This document shows, one piece after another, positions 8,422-17,558 of a stretch of 41,146 nt of DNA. The notes beneath the pieces are model-generated. The model worked only from the letters and a program-made list of their open reading frames with translations, did no database searches and was not told the DNA's origin. The position numbers and the translations under genes are program-made. Source of the DNA: Candidatus Magasanikiibacteriota bacterium (GTDB lineage Bacteria > Patescibacteriota > Patescibacteriia > Magasanikbacterales > GWA2-37-8); contig CALRGC010000007.1 of NCBI GenBank assembly GCA_943357105.1, forward strand, positions 1 through 41,146. The letters are read 5' to 3'. Positions within the stretch are counted from its first letter, which is position 1. Each line of letters begins with the position of its first letter.

Positions 8422-9009
8422 ATGATCGCTCTAATTCAAGGGAAAGTAACAAGCTGTGCGGGACAAGATGTTGTGATTTTGACCAATAGTGGAATTGGCT
8501 ATAGTCTTTTGGTGTCTCCTAATGCCGCTCAGATATGTATGGTAGGTAATGAAGTGAGTTTGGAAACTCACTTGGTAGTAAAAGAAGATGCTTTAGATCT
8601 TTATGGATTTGCTTCTGTATCAGAAAAGAAATTATTTAAAAATTTTGTGTCGGTTTCAGGAGTGGGGCCAAAAACCGCGATGCATCTTTTTTCGCTGGGT
8701 AGTGTGGAAGAGATTGTTTTGGCCGTGGGCAGAGGGGACACGGATTTTCTTACCAAAGTCAGTGGTATTGGTAAAAAGACGGCGGAAAGAATAGTGCTAG
8801 AATTGCGGGAAAAAATGCAGAAACAACAAACAGAATACGGTAAAGTATCTATATCTGAACACGAAAGTGGAAGCGTAAATGACGCGCTTGAAGGTTTGAT
8901 TACTCTGGGGTATACGGTGTTGCAGGCCCGTGAAACACTTAAGAAGATTGAAACGGACGGAAAGACAAGCGAACAATTATTACGTGAAGCTTTGAGGATT
9001 ATTAAATAA
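8422..9009 (+). CDS. ruvA: Holliday junction branch migration protein RuvA
   Basis: 195 aa, standard length. The N-terminal OB-fold domain opens MIALIQGKVTS; two helix-hairpin-helix motifs follow, VSGVGPKTAM (near 80) and VSGIGKKTAERIVLELRE (near 113); a flexible linker leads to the small C-terminal domain (about 148-195) that contacts RuvB. RuvA binds four-way junctions as a tetramer and loads RuvB. ruvB and ruvC are not adjacent. A GTGGGG stretch about 12-17 nt upstream is only a poor SD. Confidence 0.95.
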   Translation: MIALIQGKVTSCAGQDVVILTNSGIGYSLLVSPNAAQICMVGNEVSLETHLVVKEDALDLYGFASVSEKKLFKNFVSVSGVGPKTAMHLFSLGSVEEIVLAVGRGDTDFLTKVSGIGKKTAERIVLELREKMQKQQTEYGKVSISEHESGSVNDALEGLITLGYTVLQARETLKKIETDGKTSEQLLREALRIIK

Positions 9010-9038
9010 AAAAATGGCCGGTATACCGGCCATTTTTT
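9010..9038. terminator. Bidirectional terminator between ruvA and pyrF
   Basis: Perfect palindrome with arms ATGGCCGGTA/TACCGGCCAT (9014-9033), preceded by an A run and followed by a T run, so it can terminate both convergent transcripts. Confidence 0.93.
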
Positions 9039-9043
9039 TATTT

Positions 9044-9862
9044 TTATCTGTACTTATTTATTTCTTCTTTTAATTTCATTGCTTCTTCACGCGCTTTAGC
9101 GGCAAAATTTTCAGTATTATCGGCAAAGATAATAATACGGGAAGAACTAATTATTAGTCCACTTTTTTCTGAGTTTAGTCCGGAGGCCAAAGTTTTTTCC
9201 AGATCTCCACCTTGGGCGCCAATACCTGGAACCAAGAAAAACATACTGTCGGTTTTGGAGCGAATCAATTCCAGTTCTTCCGGATAAGTGGCGCCAACTA
9301 CCAATAAACAATTATTATTTGTATTCCAATCTTTGATAATTTTTTCCGCCACGATTTCAAATAGATTTTTATTATTTATTCTCAAATCTTGAAATTCTCC
9401 AGCGCCAGGATTGGAAGTGCGACAGAGGATAACACTACCTTTATCGGCGCGATCCAAAAATGGCGCTAGTGCTTCTTGACCCAGATACGGATGCAATGTG
9501 ACCATATCGGCACTTAGATAATCAAACGCGAATTTCACATAGCCATTGTTGGTGTTGCCAATATCGGCGCGTTTGGCGTCGAGAATTATCGGGATTTCCG
9601 GATATTTTTGGGTCAAATAATCACAAGTCATCTTGAGTTCCTTGATACCTTTTTCACCCTGGGCTTCATAAAAAGCAGTATTGGGTTTATAAGCACAAAC
9701 CAAATCGGCGGTGGCATTGATTATCAGTTTATTAAATTCAAATTGAGGAAATTCCAAGCTTTTTAAGTGAGTGGGAATTTTGGCTACCTCACTATCTAGT
9801 CCTACACATACCAAAGAATTATTTTTGGCGATAATATTTTTTATTTTTTCCATTATACCCAT
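9044..9862 (-). CDS. pyrF: Orotidine 5'-phosphate decarboxylase
   Basis: 272 aa, the longer form of OMP decarboxylase, the last step to UMP. The catalytic Asp/Lys/Asp cluster is in ILDAKRADIGNTN (near 92-104). VCVGLDSE opens the barrel and LVPGIGAQGGD near the C-terminus binds phosphate. Last gene of pyrBICEF, starting 1 bp after the pyrE stop. Start could be MGIMEK or the Met at position 4. Terminated by the shared hairpin at 9014. Confidence 0.95.
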   Translation of the reverse strand: MGIMEKIKNIIAKNNSLVCVGLDSEVAKIPTHLKSLEFPQFEFNKLIINATADLVCAYKPNTAFYEAQGEKGIKELKMTCDYLTQKYPEIPIILDAKRADIGNTNNGYVKFAFDYLSADMVTLHPYLGQEALAPFLDRADKGSVILCRTSNPGAGEFQDLRINNKNLFEIVAEKIIKDWNTNNNCLLVVGATYPEELELIRSKTDSMFFLVPGIGAQGGDLEKTLASGLNSEKSGLIISSSRIIIFADNTENFAAKAREEAMKLKEEINKYR

Positions 9863-9863
9863 A

Positions 9864-10463
9864 TTACACCTGATTATTTTGAATGAAATTTTTTACCTCT
9901 TGGGCGACCGCGCTATTAATTTTATTTTCTTTTTTCAGGATATCCACCATTTCAGACATGGTGATTACCGAGTGTAAGTTTTTTCCTTTTTCGGAAATAT
10001 GTTTTTTGCCACCTTGTTCACGATCCAGCATTACTACCACGTCGGTAGTTTTGAGACCTTCAATTTCTAGTGGTTCAATAGTTTCAAACACACTACTGCC
10101 ACTAGTCACTAAATCTTCTACCACTAAAACCTGCTGACCGACCGTAAAAGCACCTTCAATGGCTTTTTTAGTGCCATAATCTTTTACTTCTTTGCGGCGC
10201 ATGATCATCGGGATGTTGTGCTCGAGGGAAATTGCCGTAGCGATTGGAAGGGCGGTATATGGTACACCACAGACCAAATCAAATTTTAGATTTTTTACTT
10301 CTTCCCACATCGCTTCACCTACCGCTTTGAGAATTTCCGGATAGGAAACAATTACGCGCAAATCTATATAGATAGGGGACATGATACCACTTTTTAGTTT
10401 GAACTCGCCAAATTTTACAGCTCCAATTTCAAATAGTTTATTTACCAGATGTTCTTTGGTCAT
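9864..10463 (-). CDS. pyrE: Orotate phosphoribosyltransferase
   Basis: 199 aa. Converts orotate plus PRPP to OMP. The PRPP-binding motif reads [13 protein letters not shown], and [16 protein letters not shown] and [13 protein letters not shown] are family segments. It sits between pyrC (3 bp upstream) and pyrF (1 bp downstream), so the last two steps of UMP synthesis are translationally adjacent. Confidence 0.95.
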   Translation of the reverse strand: MTKEHLVNKLFEIGAVKFGEFKLKSGIMSPIYIDLRVIVSYPEILKAVGEAMWEEVKNLKFDLVCGVPYTALPIATAISLEHNIPMIMRRKEVKDYGTKKAIEGAFTVGQQVLVVEDLVTSGSSVFETIEPLEIEGLKTTDVVVMLDREQGGKKHISEKGKNLHSVITMSEMVDILKKENKINSAVAQEVKNFIQNNQV

Positions 10464-10466
10464 AGA

Positions 10467-11654
10467 TTAAACCTTATATATTTTATTATTTAAAATTGTA
10501 TATTTAGGCCAGCCTTTTAGCTCCCAACGGTCAAACGGACTCCAACGGCATTTGGTTTTTAAATTTTCATTTTTTATGGTTCTGATTTCATTGAGATCTA
10601 CCAAAACCAGATCATTATTTTTTTCTAAGCCAAAAATTTTTAGGGGATTAGTGTGGGTTAATTCCACAATTTTTTCTAAAGTTATTTTGCCTTTATTATG
10701 AGCATCCAGTAAGAGAGGTAAATAGGTTTCAATGCCCGGTACGCCTGAGGGAGAATTTGGGTACGGCAGACTTTTTTCCTGGAGTGTGTGCGGAGCGTGG
10801 TCCGTGCCGACAGTGTCTATGGTGCCATCGTTTATGGCCTCCCAGAGGGCGTTTTGGTCGTTTTTGGAGCGTAAAGGCGGGTTCATCTGGGCTTTGGCGC
10901 CAAGAGTGCCATAGGCCGTTTCATCAAGAAATAGATGATGTGGCGTAACTTCGGCAAACACCTTGATTCCTTCTTTTTTGGCTTGGCGAATTAGGTCAAT
11001 TTCTTGAGCCGTACTGGTATGAAGTATGTATAGAGTCACTCCGGTTTCACGCGCCAAATGGATCGCTTTTTGGGCGGCAATTTGAGCGGCGCGATTGGGG
11101 CGAATTTTGCCGTGATCGCTTATGGTCGCTTCTGGGAAATTATTTTTTTGTGCGTTGATGATGTCGTCATCTTCGGCATGCACGGCCACCACCAAATTTA
11201 ATTCGGCGCATTTTTTAAAAATATTTTTTTGCGCCTCATAATCCGCCACCAAAAGATTGCCGGTACTGGCGCCCATAAAGAGTTTAACACCGATTATTTT
11301 GTTTTTGCATTTCTCTATCTCTGGTAAATTATCTGTGGTGGCACCCAGATAAAAATATCTATGCAATGGTATATTTATTTTTGTCAGTTGTTCGTTTACT
11401 AATTTTATTTTTTCATCCAAAATTACTTCGGTAGTAATAGCCGGTGTATTATTGGGCATATCAAAAACTGTGGTTACGCCACCATTTATAGCGGCCAAGG
11501 CTCCGCTTTCCCAATTTTCTTTATATTCCGCTCCCGGCGTCCGAAAATGAACATGAGGATCAACTAGAGCTGGCAAAGCGATTAAATTTTTGGGATCGGC
11601 ATCAAGGGGCAAATCACATTCAACTTCTAAATTTTGGTAAGTTTTAATTTTCAT
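10467..11654 (-). CDS. pyrC: Dihydroorotase
   Basis: 395 aa amidohydrolase that cyclises carbamoyl aspartate. Metal ligands are visible in DPHVHFRTPG (near 32-41), in VAVHAED (His), in LHTSTA (His) and in VGTDHAPHT (Asp). The DPHVHFR form and length fit the class I (pyrC/AllB-like) group. Its neighbours are pyrI and pyrE. Dihydroorotate dehydrogenase (pyrD) and carbamoyl phosphate synthase are not in this window. Confidence 0.93.
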   Translation of the reverse strand: MKIKTYQNLEVECDLPLDADPKNLIALPALVDPHVHFRTPGAEYKENWESGALAAINGGVTTVFDMPNNTPAITTEVILDEKIKLVNEQLTKINIPLHRYFYLGATTDNLPEIEKCKNKIIGVKLFMGASTGNLLVADYEAQKNIFKKCAELNLVVAVHAEDDDIINAQKNNFPEATISDHGKIRPNRAAQIAAQKAIHLARETGVTLYILHTSTAQEIDLIRQAKKEGIKVFAEVTPHHLFLDETAYGTLGAKAQMNPPLRSKNDQNALWEAINDGTIDTVGTDHAPHTLQEKSLPYPNSPSGVPGIETYLPLLLDAHNKGKITLEKIVELTHTNPLKIFGLEKNNDLVLVDLNEIRTIKNENLKTKCRWSPFDRWELKGWPKYTILNNKIYKV

Positions 11655-11663
11655 GTAAAAATA

Positions 11664-12137
11664 TTAGACGCGGTATTGGATATCATTTTGGGAAAAAGTT
11701 TTTTCACAATAGCGACACTGTAATTTTACCTCAGTATTATTATTTTTGGTATAAAAAATTGTCGACATCAGTTCATTGTTCGTGATACATTTTGGGTTTG
11801 GGCAGATAATCAGTTTTTCTACCATATCTGGTATCGTGACATGAAATTTTTTCGCCAATTCAAAATTCCTGATAATATTGATAGTAGCCGTAGGCGCCAA
11901 GATGGCTACGCGGTTGGCTTCTTCGGGAGTGAGCTCTCGGTCTTCTACTTTAATAATATCTTTTTTGCCCAAAGTTTTGCTGGGGAAATTTTGGCCGGTA
12001 GTGACAATTTTTTCGTTGTTAAATAGTTTTAAAACCTGAATAATTTTTAAAGCTTGACCGGCCGGAATGTGATCAATAACCGTGCCTTTTTTGATAGCAA
12101 AAACTTTGAAGGCGCGAATTTCTTTTTCATTTTTCAT
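11664..12137 (-). CDS. pyrI: Aspartate carbamoyltransferase regulatory subunit
   Basis: 157 aa. The N-terminal allosteric domain (KGTVIDHIPAGQALKIIQVL) binds nucleotides in homologues. The C-terminal zinc domain has CPNPKC and CRYC, giving the four Cys ligands that clasp PyrB. Its presence implies a CTP/ATP-regulated dodecameric ATCase rather than a bare catalytic trimer. 11 bp downstream of pyrB. Confidence 0.94.
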   Translation of the reverse strand: MKNEKEIRAFKVFAIKKGTVIDHIPAGQALKIIQVLKLFNNEKIVTTGQNFPSKTLGKKDIIKVEDRELTPEEANRVAILAPTATINIIRNFELAKKFHVTIPDMVEKLIICPNPKCITNNELMSTIFYTKNNNTEVKLQCRYCEKTFSQNDIQYRV

Positions 12138-12148
12138 AAAATTTTTAA

Positions 12149-13072
12149 TTAATTCATTTTACCTAGCACCATCGCCAGTAAAGCTTGGCGGGCGTATAGA
12201 CCATTTTCGGCTTGTTCAAAATAATAGGCATGTTTGGTTTTATCGACATCGGTATCAATTTCACCCACGCGTGGTAGGGGGTGTAAGACGCGTAAATTTG
12301 GTCGCGCCTTTAACAATTTTTTGCCTTTGAGGATAAAAATATTTTTTATTTTTTCATATTCCATCTGATCGGCAAAACGTTCGCCTTGGATACGAGTCAT
12401 ATATAAAATATCCACTTTATTAACCACTTCTTCTATTTTTTGATGGAAAGAAAATTTAATTTTTCTTTCTTTAAGTTCTTCACAAATATAATTTGGCATC
12501 TGTAAAGAGTCTGGTGCCACAAAATATAGGCGCGCGCCAAAGTGCACCAAAGCTTGGGCTAAAGAGTGAGTGGTGCGCCCGTATTTGAGGTCACCCACTA
12601 AAGCAACGTCTAAACCTTCTAATTTTTTTTGACATTCTTGAATAGTAAATAGGTCAAGTAGGGTTTGGGTAGGATGTTGGTTGGCACCGTCACCACCGTT
12701 TAAGATCGGTTTGTCGGTGGCCTCAGAAGCGCGCCGCGCCGCGCCTTCTATGGGATGGCGCATCGCTATTACATCGGCATATTGCCCAATTATTTTGATC
12801 GAATCAAATAACGTTTCACCTTTTTTGGTGGAAGTCACTCCCGGATCCGCAAAGCCCACCACACTACCACCTAGATGTTGCATCGCGCTCTCAAACGATA
12901 GGCGAGTGCGAGTGGATGGTTCAAAAAAACAACTGGCCATCACTTTATTTTTTAACAATTGTGGCTGTGGTTCTTTTTTTAGTTGTTTGGCGTTTTTTAA
13001 GACTGATAAAATTTCATTTTTACTAAGCTCTTTAATCGAGATAATATCTCGCCCCGTTAGGTTGGTGGCCAT
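12149..13072 (-). CDS. pyrB: Aspartate carbamoyltransferase catalytic subunit
   Basis: 307 aa, standard length. Carbamoyl-phosphate loop [13 protein letters not shown] (near 51-63), the HPIEGAARR loop, [18 protein letters not shown], and the [10 protein letters not shown] aspartate-binding loop near the C-terminus are all present. First committed step of pyrimidine synthesis and first gene of the operon. The ATG follows a leader terminator with no SD, so expression depends on reading through that hairpin. Confidence 0.96.
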   Translation of the reverse strand: MATNLTGRDIISIKELSKNEILSVLKNAKQLKKEPQPQLLKNKVMASCFFEPSTRTRLSFESAMQHLGGSVVGFADPGVTSTKKGETLFDSIKIIGQYADVIAMRHPIEGAARRASEATDKPILNGGDGANQHPTQTLLDLFTIQECQKKLEGLDVALVGDLKYGRTTHSLAQALVHFGARLYFVAPDSLQMPNYICEELKERKIKFSFHQKIEEVVNKVDILYMTRIQGERFADQMEYEKIKNIFILKGKKLLKARPNLRVLHPLPRVGEIDTDVDKTKHAYYFEQAENGLYARQALLAMVLGKMN

Positions 13073-13086
13073 AGGTTTGAATTATT

Positions 13087-13114
13087 TAAAAAAAGCCACC
13101 CAAGTTCGGGTGGC
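13087..13114 (-). terminator. Leader terminator (attenuator) of the pyr operon
   Basis: On the minus strand GCCACCC (13114-13108) pairs with GGGTGGC (13101-13095) with a 6-nt loop, followed by T7. It sits between the pyr promoter and pyrB, and 6 nt after the stop of a short leader ORF. Ribosomes reaching that stop would cover the hairpin. Confidence 0.85.
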
Positions 13115-13120
13115 CGATTA

Positions 13121-13156
13121 TTAATGAAGATAAATTTTGGTAAAAATGTTGATCAT
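13121..13156 (-). CDS. Putative 11-aa pyr leader peptide
   Basis: Reads MINIFTKIYLH then TAA. It begins about 4 nt after the predicted transcript start and stops 6 nt before the attenuator hairpin. E. coli pyrBI uses a leader peptide ending near such a hairpin to couple translation to UTP-dependent polymerase speed; here the layout is the same but shorter. The function is inferred from position; no sequence similarity is claimed. Confidence 0.5.
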   Translation of the reverse strand: MINIFTKIYLH

Positions 13157-13166
13157 ATTCTTAGCC

Positions 13167-13195
13167 ATGGTATCATTATTTTTTTTGGTTGACAA
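13167..13195 (-). promoter_or_regulatory. Promoter of the pyrBICEF operon
   Basis: TTGTCA (13195-13190), 17-nt spacer, TACCAT (13172-13167), with an extended TGA before the -10. It lies in the gap just after gatB, so pyr has its own start. Confidence 0.7.
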
Positions 13196-13212
13196 TGGCC
13201 AGATGTGCATAA

Positions 13213-14763
13213 TTATTTCAGCTTTTCACGTAGTAATTTTTCAGCCACAGCTGGATCGGCACTGCCTTCGGTGGCCTTCATTACCATCCCTTTGAGGAAT
13301 TGCATTAGCGGCTCTTTGCCGGCCTTGAATTGGGCTACTTGGTTAGGGTTGTTTTTTATGACTTCGTCCACCACCGTACTTAGTTGATCTTCGTCGGCAA
13401 TCTGGCCATAACCTTTTTCTTCCATAATATGAGTAGGATCAATATCGGTGTTGCTGTCGAGCATTTCGGAGAGAACTTTTTGGGCATTGGTGGAGTTGAG
13501 ACGATTGGTAAAAATTAAAGCGATCAATTCGGCAAAATTTTCCGGTTTAATTTTGAGGATTTTAATATCAATCTTTCTTTCGGCCATCGCGCCGGCAAGT
13601 TTGGTCGTCAGATATCCACCCGCTAATTTGGCTAGTTGGGCAGTTGGTGGTGGAGCATTTTTATCCGCTTGCAGATGGGAATCTTTTAAATCATTCACCC
13701 AATTCAATAATTCACTATACACCTCTTCGGTAAAATTAGCCCAGTCTTTGTCGGCGGTAAGAATTTGCGCGTCGGCCCAAGAAAAACCATATTCACTATG
13801 GAAACGCGTGCGACGAGTGGCTGGCAATTCCGGTAAGTTAATGTCAGTGGCAATTTTTAGCGGATGAAAAGGTGGAATATCCGGCTCCGGGAAATAGCGA
13901 TAGTCGGCGGCCGATTCTTTTACGCGCTGTAATACTGTCTGGCCTTTTTCATCGTTCCACCCGCGGGTTTCTGGCCCCCAAGCTTCACCCTTTTTGATCA
14001 TTTCAGTTTGGCGAATAGTTTCATATTCAATCGCTTTTTCTACCGCCCGGAAAGAATTAATATTTTTTACCTCCACCTTATTATTTAGTTGGTAATTACC
14101 AAGCGGTTTTACTACACCATCAACAATTTCAAACTTGCCCTCTTCTTGGATAGAAATATTGGCTTCACAGCGCATATGACCTTTTTCCATATCGGCGTCA
14201 CTGATTTCCAAATAACGCAAAATAGTCTGCAATTCCTGGCAGTAGGTTTTGGCTTCCAGAGCACTCTGGACATCTGGATCGGAAACTATTTCTACTAGTG
14301 GGACACCGGCGCGATTAAAATCCGCCAAAGTCGAACCATCGTTGCCATGAGTGAGTTTGGCCGTATCTTCTTCTAGGTGAATACGAGTGATGCCAATTTT
14401 GGCCGTGTCGCGGTGATTTTTACCGGGCAAAAATTCCAGCTTAACTCCTCCATGTTCGCCAATCGGCAGATCATATTGAGAAATCTGATAAGCTTTTGGC
14501 AGATCCGGATAAAAATAATGTTTACGATCAAATTTAGAAAATTCGTTTATTCTACAGCCCAGAGCTTTGGCAATTTTTACTGTCCATTCAATGGCGGTTT
14601 TATTCGGAAGTGGTAAGGTGCCGGGGTGGGCGAGACAAATTTCGCAGATGTTGGTATTGGGTGTGTCACGATCGGGAGAATTGGGACAAGGGCAAAACAT
14701 TTTGCTCTTGGTTTTGAGCTCCACATGAATTTCTAGACCGATAATGGGGATATATTTTGGCAT
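13213..14763 (-). CDS. gatB: Asp-tRNA(Asn)/Glu-tRNA(Gln) amidotransferase subunit B
   Basis: 516 aa. Opens with IIGLEIHVELKTKSKMF, then the Cys motif CPCPNSP...CEICLAHPG of the zinc site, HYFYPDLPKAYQISQYD, and the C-terminal YqeY-like tail. GatB binds the mischarged tRNA and activates it for amidation. gatA and gatC are not here. Its first 31 bp overlap the end of the upstream membrane-protein gene, suggesting translational coupling. Confidence 0.96.
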   Translation of the reverse strand: MPKYIPIIGLEIHVELKTKSKMFCPCPNSPDRDTPNTNICEICLAHPGTLPLPNKTAIEWTVKIAKALGCRINEFSKFDRKHYFYPDLPKAYQISQYDLPIGEHGGVKLEFLPGKNHRDTAKIGITRIHLEEDTAKLTHGNDGSTLADFNRAGVPLVEIVSDPDVQSALEAKTYCQELQTILRYLEISDADMEKGHMRCEANISIQEEGKFEIVDGVVKPLGNYQLNNKVEVKNINSFRAVEKAIEYETIRQTEMIKKGEAWGPETRGWNDEKGQTVLQRVKESAADYRYFPEPDIPPFHPLKIATDINLPELPATRRTRFHSEYGFSWADAQILTADKDWANFTEEVYSELLNWVNDLKDSHLQADKNAPPPTAQLAKLAGGYLTTKLAGAMAERKIDIKILKIKPENFAELIALIFTNRLNSTNAQKVLSEMLDSNTDIDPTHIMEEKGYGQIADEDQLSTVVDEVIKNNPNQVAQFKAGKEPLMQFLKGMVMKATEGSADPAVAEKLLREKLK

Positions 14764-15485
14764 GTTTGTTTCGCGCTATAATATAAAGTAATATCTTGCC
14801 AGACAAATAGTGGAAAAATAAAGATAGCGACCGTTCCGGCAATAAATTCAAAAGCCAGATCATAGACGATCGGTGACGGGTTAAAAATTATCACAAAAAT
14901 CGCTATCGCCGCTTTGGCCACAAACCCGGAAAGAAATGAAAAAAATATTTTTGGTATACCGATTCTCCAAGCCATTGCCCACCAGCGTCCAACTATTAAA
15001 TTTTTGCTTTCGGACAAGGTGCTTAGGCCTCCCTTATTTTCAAAAATTACTATGTAGTTGCTAAAATAATACCAGACGAAAAATATTACGGCCGGGATAA
15101 ATAATAAAATACCGCCTAGAGTAATCAAAAATATGTTTACTAAAGTTATAAAAAATACCGGTAATAAATATTTTTTTATTGATAAAAATTGTTGTTTAAA
15201 AGGTAGTAGCGGTTGGTTTTGATCTAAATTTTGGGCAACTTTCATAAAGGCGATTGTGCCCCAAAATCCCAATATGGCCAAGATAATTAATAAAATTAAG
15301 ACAATTAAATCCGAGATGCGACTGGATAGGCGAGTGTTGAAGGTCAAAAACACGCCGAAGTAGCCGGCGCCATAACGCAACAAAAGTGCGGCGATGAGAA
15401 TAGACAGATAGGGGAAAGTTCTGCCAAAATTTTTGGAATACTTTTCAAAACTTTGACTAAACAATTCCGTAATAGAGATCAACAT
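14733..15485 (-). CDS. Multi-pass membrane protein of unknown function
   Basis: 250 aa with about five or six hydrophobic segments, e.g. LIVLILLIILAILGFWGTIA, PVFFITLVNIFLITLGGILL, and a C-terminal FIAGTVAIFIFPLFVWQ. No signal peptide or catalytic motif is recognised; the layout resembles small glycerophosphoryl-diester/YciC-like membrane proteins, weakly. It is embedded between tmk (1 bp gap) and gatB (overlap), so it is co-transcribed with the thymidylate genes although no functional link is evident. Confidence 0.7.
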   Translation of the reverse strand: MLISITELFSQSFEKYSKNFGRTFPYLSILIAALLLRYGAGYFGVFLTFNTRLSSRISDLIVLILLIILAILGFWGTIAFMKVAQNLDQNQPLLPFKQQFLSIKKYLLPVFFITLVNIFLITLGGILLFIPAVIFFVWYYFSNYIVIFENKGGLSTLSESKNLIVGRWWAMAWRIGIPKIFFSFLSGFVAKAAIAIFVIIFNPSPIVYDLAFEFIAGTVAIFIFPLFVWQDITLYYSAKQTCQNISPLSV

Positions 15486-15486
15486 A

Positions 15487-16191
15487 CTATTTTAAAATAT
15501 TTTTTAACAGGTCTAGCGCCTGTGCTTTCATTATATCAATTTTTTCCTCCCCCGACAAATAGTGAACCTGAGTGCCTAAATTCAAAAAGAAATTTTTGAA
15601 GTCGTCATTTTGGAATTTAAGTGCAGCTTTTTTCAAAAAATCTTTTTTTTCAAAGATGGCATTATCGATTTTCTCATGTCGAGACATTAGCCGTTTGTAA
15701 GCTATTTGTGGATCAATATCCATCAAAATGAGGTGATCGGGACGATAGTTGGATGCTAGACGGTTGCCTACATAGCCAGCCACCTTTTCTAAGGTGAGAT
15801 GGCTATCTTGGGTGGGTTGGTAGGCCAAAGAGGTGCTTATTCCTCGATCCTGGATAATATATTTTTTATTTTTTAGAGCCGGAATAATTACTTTGGTATA
15901 AAGAATTATTCTATCCAAAGAGTGGGCTTCGGCAATGGCTTCGGCTGGGTAATTATTTTTATTATTTATAAATTCTTCTCGTAAAATTTTTCCTATCCCG
16001 ACATGGGTCGGCTCAGCCGAAAAAATAAAATCACAATTAATAAATTCTGATAGCTCCGGATAGCGATCATTTTCCAAAAAGTATTTTTTTAGATCAAAAA
16101 TTTTATAGCCGGCGGAAATCGAATATTCTTTCCAAGCGTCCACAATAGTACTTTTGCCACTGCCGTCGATGCCGTCGATCATTATAAACAT
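15487..16191 (-). CDS. tmk: Thymidylate kinase-like P-loop kinase
   Basis: 234 aa. P-loop in MIDGIDGSGKSTIV at the N-terminus; a Tmk-style DR motif appears in IIQDRGISTSLAYQ (near 125-138), and DHLILMDIDPQIAYKRLMSR matches the LID-proximal region. dTMP kinase makes dTDP from the product of ThyA encoded two genes upstream. Somewhat long for Tmk and divergent, so a related deoxynucleotide kinase is possible, but the thyA-folA context favours dTMP. Confidence 0.82.
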   Translation of the reverse strand: MFIMIDGIDGSGKSTIVDAWKEYSISAGYKIFDLKKYFLENDRYPELSEFINCDFIFSAEPTHVGIGKILREEFINNKNNYPAEAIAEAHSLDRIILYTKVIIPALKNKKYIIQDRGISTSLAYQPTQDSHLTLEKVAGYVGNRLASNYRPDHLILMDIDPQIAYKRLMSRHEKIDNAIFEKKDFLKKAALKFQNDDFKNFFLNLGTQVHYLSGEEKIDIMKAQALDLLKNILK

Positions 16192-16197
16192 AATGAT

Positions 16198-16674
16198 TTA
16201 GTATTTTTTATAAATTACAAACGAAAAACCAGGGTGGTCTTCGCGACTGTCTTCTCTCCAGATATCCCCATTAATTTCCGGAAAGAAAGTGTCACCATCT
16301 GGCGATTGGTATATATGAGTGATATATAGCATATCGACACGATCAATGGTCTGGCGATAAATACTGGCACCACCGCAAATAAATACATCCTCATCTTTTA
16401 GTTTTTCAAAAGCGTCATCAAGAGAATGGAATACCCGCACTCCTTCTGGGACAAGATAATTTTCATTGTTAGTAATAAGCACATTTTTTCTTCCCGGTAA
16501 CGGTTTGCCCAGGTAGCCAATAATAGAATCAAAAGTCGCCTGGCCCATCACACAAGTTTTTCCTAATGTCATTTTTTTAAAATATTGAAAATCTTCCGGG
16601 ATATTCCAGGGAATTTTATTATTTTTTCCAATACAATTATTTTCCGCTACCGCGGCAATAATAGAAAATGGCAT
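16198..16674 (-). CDS. folA: Dihydrofolate reductase
   Basis: 158 aa, standard size. IIAAVAENNCIGKNNKIPW opens the fold; the active-site acid is Glu in NIPEDFQYFKK; VMGQATFDSI and PLPGRKNVLIT bind NADPH and substrate; VFICGGASIYRQ completes the cofactor site. Regenerates tetrahydrofolate consumed by ThyA; it starts 2 bp after the thyA stop. Confidence 0.95.
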   Translation of the reverse strand: MPFSIIAAVAENNCIGKNNKIPWNIPEDFQYFKKMTLGKTCVMGQATFDSIIGYLGKPLPGRKNVLITNNENYLVPEGVRVFHSLDDAFEKLKDEDVFICGGASIYRQTIDRVDMLYITHIYQSPDGDTFFPEINGDIWREDSREDHPGFSFVIYKKY

Positions 16675-16676
16675 AT

Positions 16677-17549
16677 TTAAACAGCGATAGGTAATTCGAT
16701 GCGCGGAAAACTTTGGTAGCCTTCAATTTTGGTATCTGTATATTGCCAATCAAAAATAGAGGTAAAATTTTCCGTGATAATTTTTGGCAGGGGATAAGTA
16801 TTGGGGTCGCGCGTTAGCTGTTCGCGCGCGCCGTCGAGATGATTGATATAAATATGCACGTCCGCCAAAAAACCCACTAATTTTCCTTCTTCGTAACCGG
16901 TTTCTTTGGCCAATAAATGTAGTAAGGTGGCGTAACTGGCAATATTAAACGGCAAACCAAGCATTGTGTCCACGGAACGCTGATTCCAAAGCAAATTTAA
17001 TTTTTTGTTGATTACAGTCACCTGAAAACCATAATGGCAGGGCGGCAGAGCCATATCTTGTAGTGCCAAAGGATTCCAGGCCATCACGATCATCCGGCGG
17101 TCATTGGGATCGCTTTTTAATTTATCTACTAAGCGTTTGAATTGGTCGACACCTTGGTTGGTATAATCGGAATTAAAACTATAATATGGGGCATTAAAGT
17201 GGCGCCACTGGAAGCCATAAATCGGACCCAAGTCCCTTTCTTCTTTCATCTTTTTTTGAGACGCTTCGTCGTGACCGTACGGGGCTTTTTTGGGGTAGGC
17301 CCATTCATCCCAAATATGGTTGTTTCTTTCTTGGAGCCAGGTTTTGTCGGTGATGCCTTTGATAAAAAATTCCAATTCGGAAGTAATAACCTTGTAGGGC
17401 ATTTTTTTGGTAGTGAGTAGGGGAAAACCCAAGCTCATATCATGTTCAAAAATAGCACCGGCAATGGCGATGGCATCGGTACCGGTGCGATTGCTTTTTT
17501 GGACACCTTCATCCAAAACTTTTTTTACGATGTTGAGGTAATTCTGCAT
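16677..17549 (-). CDS. thyA: Thymidylate synthase ThyA
   Basis: 290 aa. The catalytic Cys is in LPPCHYGFQV, RRMIVMAWNP carries the dUMP phosphate-binding Arg pair, and NQRSVDTMLGLPFNIASYA plus DVHIYINHLDGA are classic ThyA segments. Methylates dUMP using methylene-tetrahydrofolate. Classical ThyA with FolA rather than flavin-dependent ThyX. Confidence 0.96.
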   Translation of the reverse strand: MQNYLNIVKKVLDEGVQKSNRTGTDAIAIAGAIFEHDMSLGFPLLTTKKMPYKVITSELEFFIKGITDKTWLQERNNHIWDEWAYPKKAPYGHDEASQKKMKEERDLGPIYGFQWRHFNAPYYSFNSDYTNQGVDQFKRLVDKLKSDPNDRRMIVMAWNPLALQDMALPPCHYGFQVTVINKKLNLLWNQRSVDTMLGLPFNIASYATLLHLLAKETGYEEGKLVGFLADVHIYINHLDGAREQLTRDPNTYPLPKIITENFTSIFDWQYTDTKIEGYQSFPRIELPIAV

Positions 17550-17558
17550 ATTTTTAAA

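Noticed and set aside
13073-13212. PyrR-type RNA binding site upstream of pyrB
   Set aside because: No PyrR-loop consensus is visible; the leader-peptide plus terminator arrangement explains the region better.
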